In this document: piece by piece, positions 1 through 6,875 of the stretch
Layout: each line of letters starts with the position of its first letter
Numbering within the stretch: position 1 is the first letter of the stretch
Origin: a virus
Length of the DNA: 24,172 nucleotides
Reading direction: 5' to 3' (one strand)
IMG/VR virus record: IMGVR_UViG_3300036770_005578
Span: 1 to 24,172 of that record
The notes under the pieces: model-generated
The model's database searches: none
Told to the model about the DNA's origin: nothing
The model's input: the letters and a program-made list of their open reading frames with translations, nothing else
Made by a program: the position numbers and the translations under genes

Positions 1-176
1 GTGAACACATGCAGGCGAATCGGATAAGAAAACGCACGTTTGAGTCCGCTGTGTAGACGCTCTACATAGTCCCAGGAATAGTAGTCCCCATGTATCACAC
101 AGGCGCAGTCTACCCCTTGCATGGGATCGGGAGCCGTGAGACTTTCTAGAGTTTTTCGCGTAGCCTTTTTAGCCAT
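1..176 (-). CDS. Partial glycosyltransferase-like protein, N-terminus only
   Basis: Only the first 58 residues are present; the gene runs off the left edge. I take the ATG at 176 as start (it begins MAKKATRKTLESL). It overlaps the end of the GT-B-like gene at 146-997 by 31 bases and has AAGG just upstream. An in-frame ATG at 122 is the alternative start. The visible part has a predicted first beta strand and helix (roughly residues 22-40, containing CACVIHGDYYSWDYVERL) followed by a second strand ending in PIRLHVFT. This is the usual opening of a GT-A Rossmann-like glycosyltransferase. The catalytic motif would lie outside the window, so the family is an inference. It is the last visible gene of the minus-strand glycosylation run, and its neighbours are all glycosyltransferases or methyltransferases. 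Confidence 0.6.
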   Translation of the reverse strand, partial: MAKKATRKTLESLTAPDPMQGVDCACVIHGDYYSWDYVERLHSGLKRAFSYPIRLHVF

Positions 177-997
177 AGTCCTTGTGTGATTTCATCAGTG
201 GTGTACTCGGTGTGGCAGATCTCGATCAACCACTGCTGTCGATCCGCCTCGTAGGCCTGCTCCAAGTGTTCAATACTTATGGAAGCAGGATGGGCCAGAC
301 TAGAGGAATCTACCATGGTACGCACGCCGGCCAGCACTGACTTGATGCCCACACCGCTGTTGTGATTGACCACAGCGTGATAATTGAAATGCAGGTCAAA
401 ATCGTCGTAGGTATCGGCACGTGGCCGTGGCTGCTCAAACCTGATGCTGCGATCACCTCGCCAAGGACGTGGATTGACAGTGCTGCGTGGATGTGGCCTG
501 ATCACTATTCGGCGATCGGTGTGCTGTCGCAGCAGATCAATCTGTTGCTGTATCCAGTTCTGCATGCCACCGGTGTCCTGGACCTGCAGGCTGCTATCGT
601 GCTGGCAGGCCAGCAGTATGGCATCGCCGTGGTGGGCGTTGGTGGTCAGCGTTACGTTGAGCAGTCTTGGACGATCGGGATCTAGGTTCTGTGTGTGTCC
701 ATAATAGCCCTGGGCCGTGAGGTGATTCAAGGCCACTTTCCAGGTCACTCCGCGGTGCAGGGCTCCCACGTCAGCTATGATCACGGGCCGTCCTTGGCTG
801 CGATAGTGTTCGTATACCCGGCGGTTGGGCTTCATACGACCGCTCCACAGCACGCTCCAGATCAAGGCAGCATCACAGTCCATGCTGTTGGGCACTATCC
901 TGATTGCAGCATCGGTGGCGCTGGTCACGAACGCCTGCATGACATCGCGACTGTTTTGGGCGGCCTGTAAAGGAAATATGGCTAGGCTTCGGATCAC
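146..997 (-). CDS. GT-B-like glycosyltransferase (capsule-polysaccharide type)
   Basis: This 283-residue protein carries the two motifs shared by a family repeated in this window: R-x-HP (RPHPR, residues 167-171) and an NSG loop (HNSG, 212-215) followed by a short hydrophobic stretch and a 'G-V-R-T' strand. In nucleotide-sugar GT-B folds of the capsule-polysaccharide/CDP-glycerol-transferase kind these lie in the C-terminal donor half. The N-terminal part has the linker seen in its paralogues (a Y-x-H-Y-R-x-x-G-R-P strand at about 62-71). The start is GTG at 997; an ATG at 940 would remove 19 residues that look like a real strand-helix start. It is transcribed away from the plus-strand pair across a 45-base AT-rich gap. 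No signal peptide or membrane segment is seen. Substrate unknown. Confidence 0.75.
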   Translation of the reverse strand: MIRSLAIFPLQAAQNSRDVMQAFVTSATDAAIRIVPNSMDCDAALIWSVLWSGRMKPNRRVYEHYRSQGRPVIIADVGALHRGVTWKVALNHLTAQGYYGHTQNLDPDRPRLLNVTLTTNAHHGDAILLACQHDSSLQVQDTGGMQNWIQQQIDLLRQHTDRRIVIRPHPRSTVNPRPWRGDRSIRFEQPRPRADTYDDFDLHFNYHAVVNHNSGVGIKSVLAGVRTMVDSSSLAHPASISIEHLEQAYEADRQQWLIEICHTEYTTDEITQGLWLKRLREKL

Positions 998-1042
998 TAA
1001 ATATCTCTGTAGATTATAACATAATTATCCGGACGCACACCC
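998..1042. promoter_or_regulatory. Divergent intergenic gap with promoter-like boxes
   Basis: This 45-base AT-rich gap separates two divergent genes, so it should carry signals for both directions. On the minus strand there is a perfect TATAAT (plus positions 1018-1013), placed so that a transcript would start just ahead of the GTG at 997. On the plus strand TAAATATC at 998-1005 recalls the T4 late-promoter box TATAAATA, about 40 bases ahead of the ATG at 1043. The same eight bases occur on the minus strand in the gap at 14112-14161. No good -35 box or Shine-Dalgarno is seen for the plus-strand gene. The assignments are by eye only. Confidence 0.4.
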
Positions 1043-1864
1043 ATGTCATACACAATCATCACTTCATTCCATGCACCAGGTCTGGCTCGATATGGGCAAA
1101 GAATGATCGATACATTCCACCAGCACTGGCCCCAAGACGTGCCCTTGGTGGTCTATGCAGAAGATTGTGAGCCCACTGTGCCTGGTGCGCGAGTAACGGT
1201 ACGTGACTTGCATGCACAGTGTCCGGATCTCGTGGCCTTCAAGCAACGACACGCCAACAATCCCGTGGCCAATGGTCAAGTTGCCAAAGACACTTCCGTG
1301 CCTTTCAAAGACAATCATTTCAAATGGGACGCAGTGAGATTCAGCAACAAAGTTTTCGCTGTGCTAGATGCAGCCGAGAGCATCGATACCGACTGGATGA
1401 TCTGGCTGGATGCTGATACCTTGACTTTCCGTGATGTGCCGCAGGATCTGCTGCCCAGGATCTGCGATGACAAGGCCATGGCCTGCTATCTAGGACGCCA
1501 GGAAAAGTACCATAGTGAATGCGGCTGGGTGGCCTACAATCTGCGCCATCCCGACACAGCAGTGTTCATGAATCAGTGGCGTGAAATGTATGTGAAAGAT
1601 CTGTTCCTGAACGAACGTGAATATCATGACAGTTTTTTGTTTGACGTGCTGCGCCGCAGGTTCCAGGAACAAAAGAACACATACTTCTACAACATGACAC
1701 CAGTGGCTGGCAAGAAAGGACCCGGGCATCCTTTTATCGCTTCGGAACTGGGACGCTACATGGATCATCTCAAGGGCGATGCACGCAAGGATCTGGGCCG
1801 CAGCCGGCACAGCAAAGATGCTGAATCCTATGCCGTGCATCAAGATCTTGACTACTGGCGATGA
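1043..1864 (+). CDS. GT-A glycosyltransferase with DxD motif
   Basis: This 273-residue protein begins with a strand typical of GT-A transferases (SYTIITSFH). At residues 120-126 it has the metal- and nucleotide-sugar-binding DxD motif in the form IWLDADT (D123, D125). An upstream Lys/Phe/Ser-rich helix (KWDAVRFSNKVFAVLDA) is the usual region contacting the nucleotide. A 'CGWVAYN' acceptor-side segment follows at about 160. It is probably a soluble cytoplasmic glycosyltransferase; donor and acceptor are unknown. It is the first gene of a two-gene plus-strand island and its stop overlaps the start of the following methyltransferase as ATGA. No strong Shine-Dalgarno precedes the ATG. Confidence 0.8.
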   Translation: MSYTIITSFHAPGLARYGQRMIDTFHQHWPQDVPLVVYAEDCEPTVPGARVTVRDLHAQCPDLVAFKQRHANNPVANGQVAKDTSVPFKDNHFKWDAVRFSNKVFAVLDAAESIDTDWMIWLDADTLTFRDVPQDLLPRICDDKAMACYLGRQEKYHSECGWVAYNLRHPDTAVFMNQWREMYVKDLFLNEREYHDSFLFDVLRRRFQEQKNTYFYNMTPVAGKKGPGHPFIASELGRYMDHLKGDARKDLGRSRHSKDAESYAVHQDLDYWR

Positions 1865-2406
1865 CCCTGCCCCAACATCTTGGCGGTCACCTCAACCGCA
1901 CACACACTGACCAAGGCATATTGGAATACTTCCGCGATCATCATGCGGTCCGCAGCCTGCTGGATGTGGGCTGTGGTCCTGGAGGACAGGTGCTGTTGGC
2001 GCAACAACTTGGCCTTGAAGCTCACGGTATTGATGGTGATGACCAGGTATCAAGACCGCCAGGTCCATGGCACATCCACGACTATACCCAGGGTGTCAGC
2101 GCATTGGACCTGCAGGTAGACCTGGTTTGGAGCTGCGAATTCGTGGAGCATGTTTACGAGCAGTTTGTGGACAACTTCCTCCGGGACTTTGATCGTGGTC
2201 AATGGATCTGCATGTGTTATGCGCCACCGGGCTATCCCGGACATCACCATGTCAACTGCCAGACCCATGACTACTGGATACAGCGCATAGAGTCGCGTGG
2301 CTATCGTTTCAGAGATGACATCACTGCCGCGGTAAGACGTGCCAGCACCATGCGCAAGAAGTTCATGCGCAAACGAGCCTTAGTGTTTGAAAAACTCCAC
2401 CGCTAG
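1861..2406 (+). CDS. Class I SAM-dependent methyltransferase
   Basis: This 181-residue protein has a clear SAM-binding motif I, LLDVGCGPGG (residues 33-42), an acidic end of the second strand (HGIDGDD, about 55-61) and a motif IV/post-motif region with 'WSCEFVEHV' (about 91-99), as in Methyltransf_11/23 proteins of sugar and natural-product pathways. It is shorter than average but the core is complete. Its ATG lies inside the stop region of the upstream glycosyltransferase (ATGA), so the two are probably co-translated. The last 27 bases overlap tail to tail with the minus-strand methyltransferase at 2380-2859. The likely substrate is the glycan or sugar made by neighbouring genes, by context only. 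Confidence 0.8.
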   Translation: MTLPQHLGGHLNRTHTDQGILEYFRDHHAVRSLLDVGCGPGGQVLLAQQLGLEAHGIDGDDQVSRPPGPWHIHDYTQGVSALDLQVDLVWSCEFVEHVYEQFVDNFLRDFDRGQWICMCYAPPGYPGHHHVNCQTHDYWIQRIESRGYRFRDDITAAVRRASTMRKKFMRKRALVFEKLHR

Positions 2407-2859
2407 ATGATCAGCGCGGGACGGTAGTCGCTGGCAATCAACAAAGCCGTGCTGCTGTATCAACGCTGTTAGATCACGGAAGTCATAACCGCTTTTGTGT
2501 ATATCCCAGTCGCCATGGTCGTCTTGGCGCTGCCATCCCCAGAATCCTGCCCGGGCCCAGGTGCGATCCTCGGCACTGATCCACTGACGCACATGGAAAT
2601 CCATGTCCGGTATCCACATTTCCACGCGACCACCGGGGCGTAGGATTTCTCGCCATGCCTCAAGAGTATCATGGCCTTGTTGGAAGGTCAGATGCTCAAA
2701 AAAATGTCGGCTGTAGATCTCATCCACACTGCCGGCCTCTACATGTTGTGCTATTTCCCAAGCCTGGCAACAGTATTGCACCGAGGGCAAGGGTCTACAG
2801 TCTACCTGTTGGAAGCGTGGCCGACGCGGTTTCTCACCGCCGCCAAACTCTATGCCCAT
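2380..2859 (-). CDS. Small SAM-dependent methyltransferase-like protein
   Basis: This 159-residue protein has the layout of short predicted SAM methyltransferases. An N-terminal glycine motif (IEFGGG, residues 3-8) sits where LNLGCG is usual. A 'VDEIYSRHFFEHL' segment (about 45-57) and 'EILRPGGRVEMWIPD' (about 71-85) match the 'SVDEI..HvLEH' and 'LKPGG.l.i.vPD' motifs of that family. It starts so abruptly at motif I that it is a minimal version. The preferred ATG at 2859 shares its A with the stop of the upstream gene (TGATG); a GTG at 2862 is possible. It is the last gene of the long minus-strand operon, and its 3' end overlaps the convergent plus-strand gene by 27 bases with no terminator between them. 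Confidence 0.75.
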   Translation of the reverse strand: MGIEFGGGEKPRRPRFQQVDCRPLPSVQYCCQAWEIAQHVEAGSVDEIYSRHFFEHLTFQQGHDTLEAWREILRPGGRVEMWIPDMDFHVRQWISAEDRTWARAGFWGWQRQDDHGDWDIHKSGYDFRDLTALIQQHGFVDCQRLPSRADHLAVEFFKH

Positions 2860-3770
2860 CACGGCAAACGGGCTCGCATGAATGTCCAGGCCTCACCGCT
2901 GCGCACTTCATCCCAGTTGAAATGGCTCTGCGCGATACGGTGATAGAACTCCTCGCGTTCAGGCAAGATGTGATTGTCGATGCGGCTGAGGTCGGTAAAG
3001 GCCGTGGGATAGGCCTGGCTGCGTCGTGGATTGGGGTCGGTGACCCAAGTGGGCACACCCCATATCAGTCCCGCCACGCCGGGACTGCTGTTATAGGTCA
3101 CTGCGCACCAGGCCTTGTCAAAGTCGCTGCGTATGTCTTTTTCCATGCTGATCTCTAGATCGGGCCAGCGCATGCGCAGTTCATGTATGATATTTTGATT
3201 GCTGGGATGTGCTCGCAGGAGAATGGGACGGGCTGTGTGTGTACGTATTCTAGGTATAGTGTCCGACAGCCAATCTATCACGCTGTAACCGTCCATGCTC
3301 CAGCCACCATTGCGTTGCAGACACAGCAACACATATCGGCCATCACTGCGCCAAGGACGCTCCTGGAAGTTGTAACTGCGTTTGATAGACTCCCAGCGGC
3401 GTGGATCTGTATCTCTGGTAAAGTAATATCCCGTGGTGGGAAAGATTCCGTTGAGGCTGTATCGGAGATATCGATCGCGATCATCGGTGTCAAGGAATCC
3501 GTACAAATTGCTGTCCATGACCAAGGTATGGCGCTTGCTTTTGTTTTGATTCTTGATCACGGCCTGCCGCAGTTTTAGGTGTGGTGCTTGTTTCATGCCC
3601 ACCCAGCCCTGCAGCACTGCCACGTCAGCATCCACAACCTGATGTTCATCCACCAGCCAAACTTCATCTCCGGCGGCCTTGGCTCCATAGGCAAAGTCCG
3701 TGAGGTATTGGCGCTTGGCATCTTGCTTGGCGCGCAGTGGGACTGCTGCTAGGTATACCGCTATCTTCAT
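2859..3770 (-). CDS. Stand-alone GT-B-like glycosyltransferase
   Basis: This 303-residue protein is a member of the GT-B-like family repeated in this window. The shared motifs are RAHPS (residues 186-190) and YNSSPG (226-231) followed by GVPTWVTD. The acidic-aromatic lead-in FDKAWC (217-222) matches FDEAWC in the fusion protein at 8673-10334. The N-terminal half starts with a Rossmann-like strand (MKIAVYLAAVP), so here the domain is complete and not fused to a GT-A domain. By analogy with capsule-polysaccharide/Kdo-transferase-like GT-B enzymes the R-x-HP and NSS segments probably bind the donor nucleotide sugar; that is family reasoning. The start overlaps the upstream stop as ATGA. No signal peptide is seen. 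Confidence 0.75.
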   Translation of the reverse strand: MKIAVYLAAVPLRAKQDAKRQYLTDFAYGAKAAGDEVWLVDEHQVVDADVAVLQGWVGMKQAPHLKLRQAVIKNQNKSKRHTLVMDSNLYGFLDTDDRDRYLRYSLNGIFPTTGYYFTRDTDPRRWESIKRSYNFQERPWRSDGRYVLLCLQRNGGWSMDGYSVIDWLSDTIPRIRTHTARPILLRAHPSNQNIIHELRMRWPDLEISMEKDIRSDFDKAWCAVTYNSSPGVAGLIWGVPTWVTDPNPRRSQAYPTAFTDLSRIDNHILPEREEFYHRIAQSHFNWDEVRSGEAWTFMRARLP

Positions 3771-5428
3771 GATTGGTTTAGTAGTTCCCAGGCCAGGCCG
3801 TTCATCATTTCTTTAACCGTGAATTGGTGATAGGCCAAGCAATGCATCAAGGCTCGCACTTCGTCCATGCTGGGCACACGTGGATCATCGATCTGCGTGA
3901 GATCAGTGTTGGCGAGATGATGTGCTGCGTTGGGGCCTAGCGTAAACACTGGTTTGCCAAGATATAGGGCTTCGATTGCTGCGATGCTGTTAAAAGTCAC
4001 CAGGCAATGTATGTCTTGGCTCAAGGCATGTTCCATGGTGTCGGTGGTGGCACGTACTTGACGTGGTTGCTTGAGGCGTACCACGATCTCACGATCAGTG
4101 TGTTTTTTGATCTCTTCTATGGTGTCTTTGAGCCAAGACGCCTCTTCCAGATCCCAATAGGCCAAGGCCTTGGCCGAGGGCGGACAGATCAGTATCTTGC
4201 TGCCGGGTGTCATGGCCCGGATCTGCACACCAGTGCGTTCAAACCGATCCGCGGGACGATCTTCTATGGGCCCTAACCACTGCATGGCGTTCTTGGTCAC
4301 GCGATGATATTCTTTGCGCTTGTCGTTGCCAAAGTATCCGGTGTCAATGTAGTAGAAATCTCGTTTGGCTTCCAGGCACGCCTTCATGATCTTGCGCTTG
4401 GCGATGCTGCGCAGCGCGATGGGACCATTGGTGTGTTGAGCCAGGCTCCAGGGACTCATTTGTCCCGCGGTGCCCTGGACGAAAGCCTGGACTATGCCGT
4501 CCCAGCGATTGCCTTTGCTTTTCATTTTCTTTGTTAGATCCTCATCTTCGCTGATACCCGTCAGCTGGTTGTGGCGTATGGTATCGATCCAAGCCACGAG
4601 TTCGTCGCGTTGCGGTGTACCACCGTATATACCTTTGGGGTTCTGCACATATTCCACGATATCCTGGAAAAAACGACGATACTTGTCGGGCATGTCCAGC
4701 TGTGACAGTTCTCTCGTGACATCGGGTGCGTTGCGTTCGCGCACGAGATCAGCATACTCCTGCCAGATCCTGGCGTAGCCACAGCGTTGATAGTTGTCCA
4801 ACCATGGGCCGCCTTCGGTAAAGTGCAGCGCACCAGGACTGCCGTCATAGCGTTCATCATACCAGTCCACCAGCCAGTTCCAGCGCGGCTCTAGGCCGCC
4901 AATGTCTGCGGCGTTCAACCACTGGAACTGCTGCAAACGTTCGCTGGTCCATGTGGCCACTGTCATGGGATCCAATGCTTTGTTTTTGGGATGGGCGCAG
5001 TTCCACAACATCATGCTGCTCCAGTTCTTGCGCGGGTAGTTGCTCTGTGGCACGCCGTTGCGCTTGACGCGACTGGTGCTGCGATATTCATGTTTGACCA
5101 CCATGACCGCATAGCGATCATCGGCCTGGGACAAGAGTTCGGCCACATCAGCGGTCCAAACAAAATCACTGTCGCAGTAGATGGCCCAGCCTTGATAGTT
5201 CATCAGGCGTGGTACCAAAAATCTCGTGAACGTGTGCTGGGTGGTGCTGAGTGAATCTCGCGCACGCTGATAGAGTTTCATGCCGCGCAGTTCTTCTTGA
5301 TCCAGGAACTTGATTTCCGTGGGCAGCGTGGCGTTTTCCTCGAGGCTGAGTTCACAGATGTCGGTCAGCAAGGGCGTGGGTGCGTCGTGCCCGATCCAAA
5401 TCACAGCGGTGTCAATGTTGGCTTTCAT
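3767..5428 (-). CDS. Two-domain glycosyltransferase: GT-A plus GT-B-like
   Basis: This is a fusion of 553 residues. Residues 1 to about 230 form a GT8-like GT-A domain with a DSD metal motif (86-88). They share NYPRKNWSS (130-138) and LWNCxHP with the single-domain protein encoded next door at 5425-6102. Residues of about 345-553 are a GT-B-like domain of the local family, with an FNS loop (479-481) and a GKPVFTLG strand. Between them, about 230-340, is a linker with its own conserved look (NPKGIYGG at 263-270). Unlike its paralogues, the R-x-HP motif reads RLKQPR (451-456), so the usual histidine is missing. Both junctions with neighbours are ATGA overlaps. It may perform two sequential sugar transfers, which is an inference. 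Confidence 0.8.
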   Translation of the reverse strand: MKANIDTAVIWIGHDAPTPLLTDICELSLEENATLPTEIKFLDQEELRGMKLYQRARDSLSTTQHTFTRFLVPRLMNYQGWAIYCDSDFVWTADVAELLSQADDRYAVMVVKHEYRSTSRVKRNGVPQSNYPRKNWSSMMLWNCAHPKNKALDPMTVATWTSERLQQFQWLNAADIGGLEPRWNWLVDWYDERYDGSPGALHFTEGGPWLDNYQRCGYARIWQEYADLVRERNAPDVTRELSQLDMPDKYRRFFQDIVEYVQNPKGIYGGTPQRDELVAWIDTIRHNQLTGISEDEDLTKKMKSKGNRWDGIVQAFVQGTAGQMSPWSLAQHTNGPIALRSIAKRKIMKACLEAKRDFYYIDTGYFGNDKRKEYHRVTKNAMQWLGPIEDRPADRFERTGVQIRAMTPGSKILICPPSAKALAYWDLEEASWLKDTIEEIKKHTDREIVVRLKQPRQVRATTDTMEHALSQDIHCLVTFNSIAAIEALYLGKPVFTLGPNAAHHLANTDLTQIDDPRVPSMDEVRALMHCLAYHQFTVKEMMNGLAWELLNQS

Positions 5429-6102
5429 AGATCGTGCTGCTCACAATAATCCATGAGGATGCGCTCACGATGCCACTCGTCGGCCTGTGGAGTGAGAGCA
5501 AAGTCATGGAAACTGGGCGTGCCCAGAGTGTAGTGCAGCAGCTTGGCATCGGTGTTGGCACCGAACTCATCCGGCAACCAATTCCACACCCGGGGCAGTT
5601 CACCAATCAAATCATCTGTGAGCCAGGTAAATCTGTGTAGTTGCGCCCCTGTGGCGGTTTCAATGAATTCGGGAGTCAGCACACGATTGGCGGGGTGACC
5701 GCAGTTCCATAGTATCACCGAGCTCCAGTTCTTGCGCGGATAGTTTTCGTTGCGAGCGCCCAGATACTTTTCTGTCATGCGTGTTTGATAGTCGTGCTTG
5801 ACCACCATTACGGCTTTGCTGTCGTCGCGTAAATTCCACAATTTGGTTATGTCATCGCGCATCAGCATGTCACCGTCCATGAACATGGCCCAGCCCTGGA
5901 AACCACACAGCGATGGCGTGAGAAATCTAGAGTAGATGAATTGATTGCTGCCGTCGGTGTGCGTTTCGGTGTATGCGCCGATGTTTTTCAGTGCCAGGGG
6001 CGTGATGGCCACGGGCTTGGTGCTGTGCCTTATGATGCTGTTGACAAACACATGGTAGGCCACGGCTTCGCGATGGTCGTAGCCTATGAACAAACGTATC
6101 AT
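5425..6102 (-). CDS. GT8-like glycosyltransferase
   Basis: This 225-residue single-domain protein opens with the motif FIGYDHREAVAY (residues 5-16), common in phage and bacterial GT8-like transferases. It has a DGD metal site (76-78), the NYPRKNWSS block (120-128), a tryptophan-rich acceptor segment (GELPRVWNWLPDEF, about 167-180) and a late HYTLG motif (190-194) that in this fold supplies a further histidine. It is almost certainly a soluble nucleotide-sugar-dependent transferase. The close match of several motifs to the first half of the neighbouring fusion protein shows the pair are duplicates. ATGA overlaps on both sides put it inside the coupled operon, right after the nucleotidyltransferase-cupin gene. 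Confidence 0.85.
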   Translation of the reverse strand: MIRLFIGYDHREAVAYHVFVNSIIRHSTKPVAITPLALKNIGAYTETHTDGSNQFIYSRFLTPSLCGFQGWAMFMDGDMLMRDDITKLWNLRDDSKAVMVVKHDYQTRMTEKYLGARNENYPRKNWSSVILWNCGHPANRVLTPEFIETATGAQLHRFTWLTDDLIGELPRVWNWLPDEFGANTDAKLLHYTLGTPSFHDFALTPQADEWHRERILMDYCEQHDL

Positions 6103-6875
6103 GCGCCGGCCCTCTCGATGTCGTCTTCTTCACAGCGCTCACCGTACTGTATTTCTACCAGCTTGAGAGCCTCATCACCATCGTTGACCAATTGATGCCA
6201 TTCGTGCCGTGGTATGTGCAGGCATTGATGACGGCGATACACGCCGTTGAGCTCGGTGTCGGTGCTGCGATCGTCTATGGTATACACCGTAGCTGTGCCC
6301 TGTGTCACCAGCCAGAATTCTGCGCGATCATTGTGACGCTGCATGCTGAGGCGCTGACCGGGCTCTACAGTGAGTTCTTTGACTTTGGCGCCATGCACTT
6401 CGTGCAGCACGCGATAGTAGCCCCAGGTGCGCTGGGTCTTGGGTGCTTTCCACTCTTCCAATATCCAACTGCTGCTATTGGCCTTGGTCTCACCGCCCAC
6501 GCCAAAGGCAAAAGTCAGGCGCGGGTCTTGGATGCGCATTTCGGGTATGTTGTTTTGATCGCGATCTCCGCCGTTGGCGAAAACTATCTCGCAGTCGGGG
6601 TATCCATCCAATACTGCCTGTATGGCATCACTGGCGCTGTTGTCGTTGTCGTCGAACCGCAGGATGCTGTCCACGAATCTTATGCTGCTGACCAAATTGG
6701 CGCGCTCATCCCAGCTCATGAATGATCGACCTTTTTTGCGAGCCAACCATGCGTCGCTGTTGACACCTACTATGAGCCTGTCGCCCAGAGCTCGGGCAGC
6801 CTTGAAGTATGACAAATGACCCGAGTGCAAGGGATCAAAGCCACCGGTTACCAAAACTATCTTAGCGTTTGGCAT
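6099..6875 (-). CDS. Nucleotidyltransferase-cupin fusion protein
   Basis: Residues 1 to about 115 match a cytidylyl/adenylyltransferase domain of the RfaE2/HldE type. GGFDPLHSGH (11-20) contains the HxGH nucleotide-binding signature, GVNSDAWL follows at 37-44 and an NGGDR stretch lies at about 101-105. Residues of about 140-255 match the cupin of type II phosphomannose isomerase/mannose-1-phosphate guanylyltransferase: WGYYRVL, LSMQRHNDRAEFWLVTQG (about 166-183), HIPRHEWHQL and the closing EIQYG...EEDDIER. The expected combination would be sugar-1-phosphate activation plus sugar-phosphate isomerisation or binding. I prefer the ATG at 6875, because GGAG lies six bases ahead of it; the ATG at 6887 adds four residues. 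The gene overlaps the end of the upstream gene by 14 bases. The fusion itself is unusual. Confidence 0.85.
   Translation of the reverse strand: MPNAKIVLVTGGFDPLHSGHLSYFKAARALGDRLIVGVNSDAWLARKKGRSFMSWDERANLVSSIRFVDSILRFDDNDNSASDAIQAVLDGYPDCEIVFANGGDRDQNNIPEMRIQDPRLTFAFGVGGETKANSSSWILEEWKAPKTQRTWGYYRVLHEVHGAKVKELTVEPGQRLSMQRHNDRAEFWLVTQGTATVYTIDDRSTDTELNGVYRRHQCLHIPRHEWHQLVNDGDEALKLVEIQYGERCEEDDIERAGA

Noticed and set aside
2380-2406. Terminator between the convergent genes
   Set aside because: The coding regions overlap here and I see no GC-rich hairpin with a T run on either strand.
6192-6725. 177-codon open frame on the plus strand
   Set aside because: It lies opposite the nucleotidyltransferase-cupin gene, whose motifs are clear on the minus strand.
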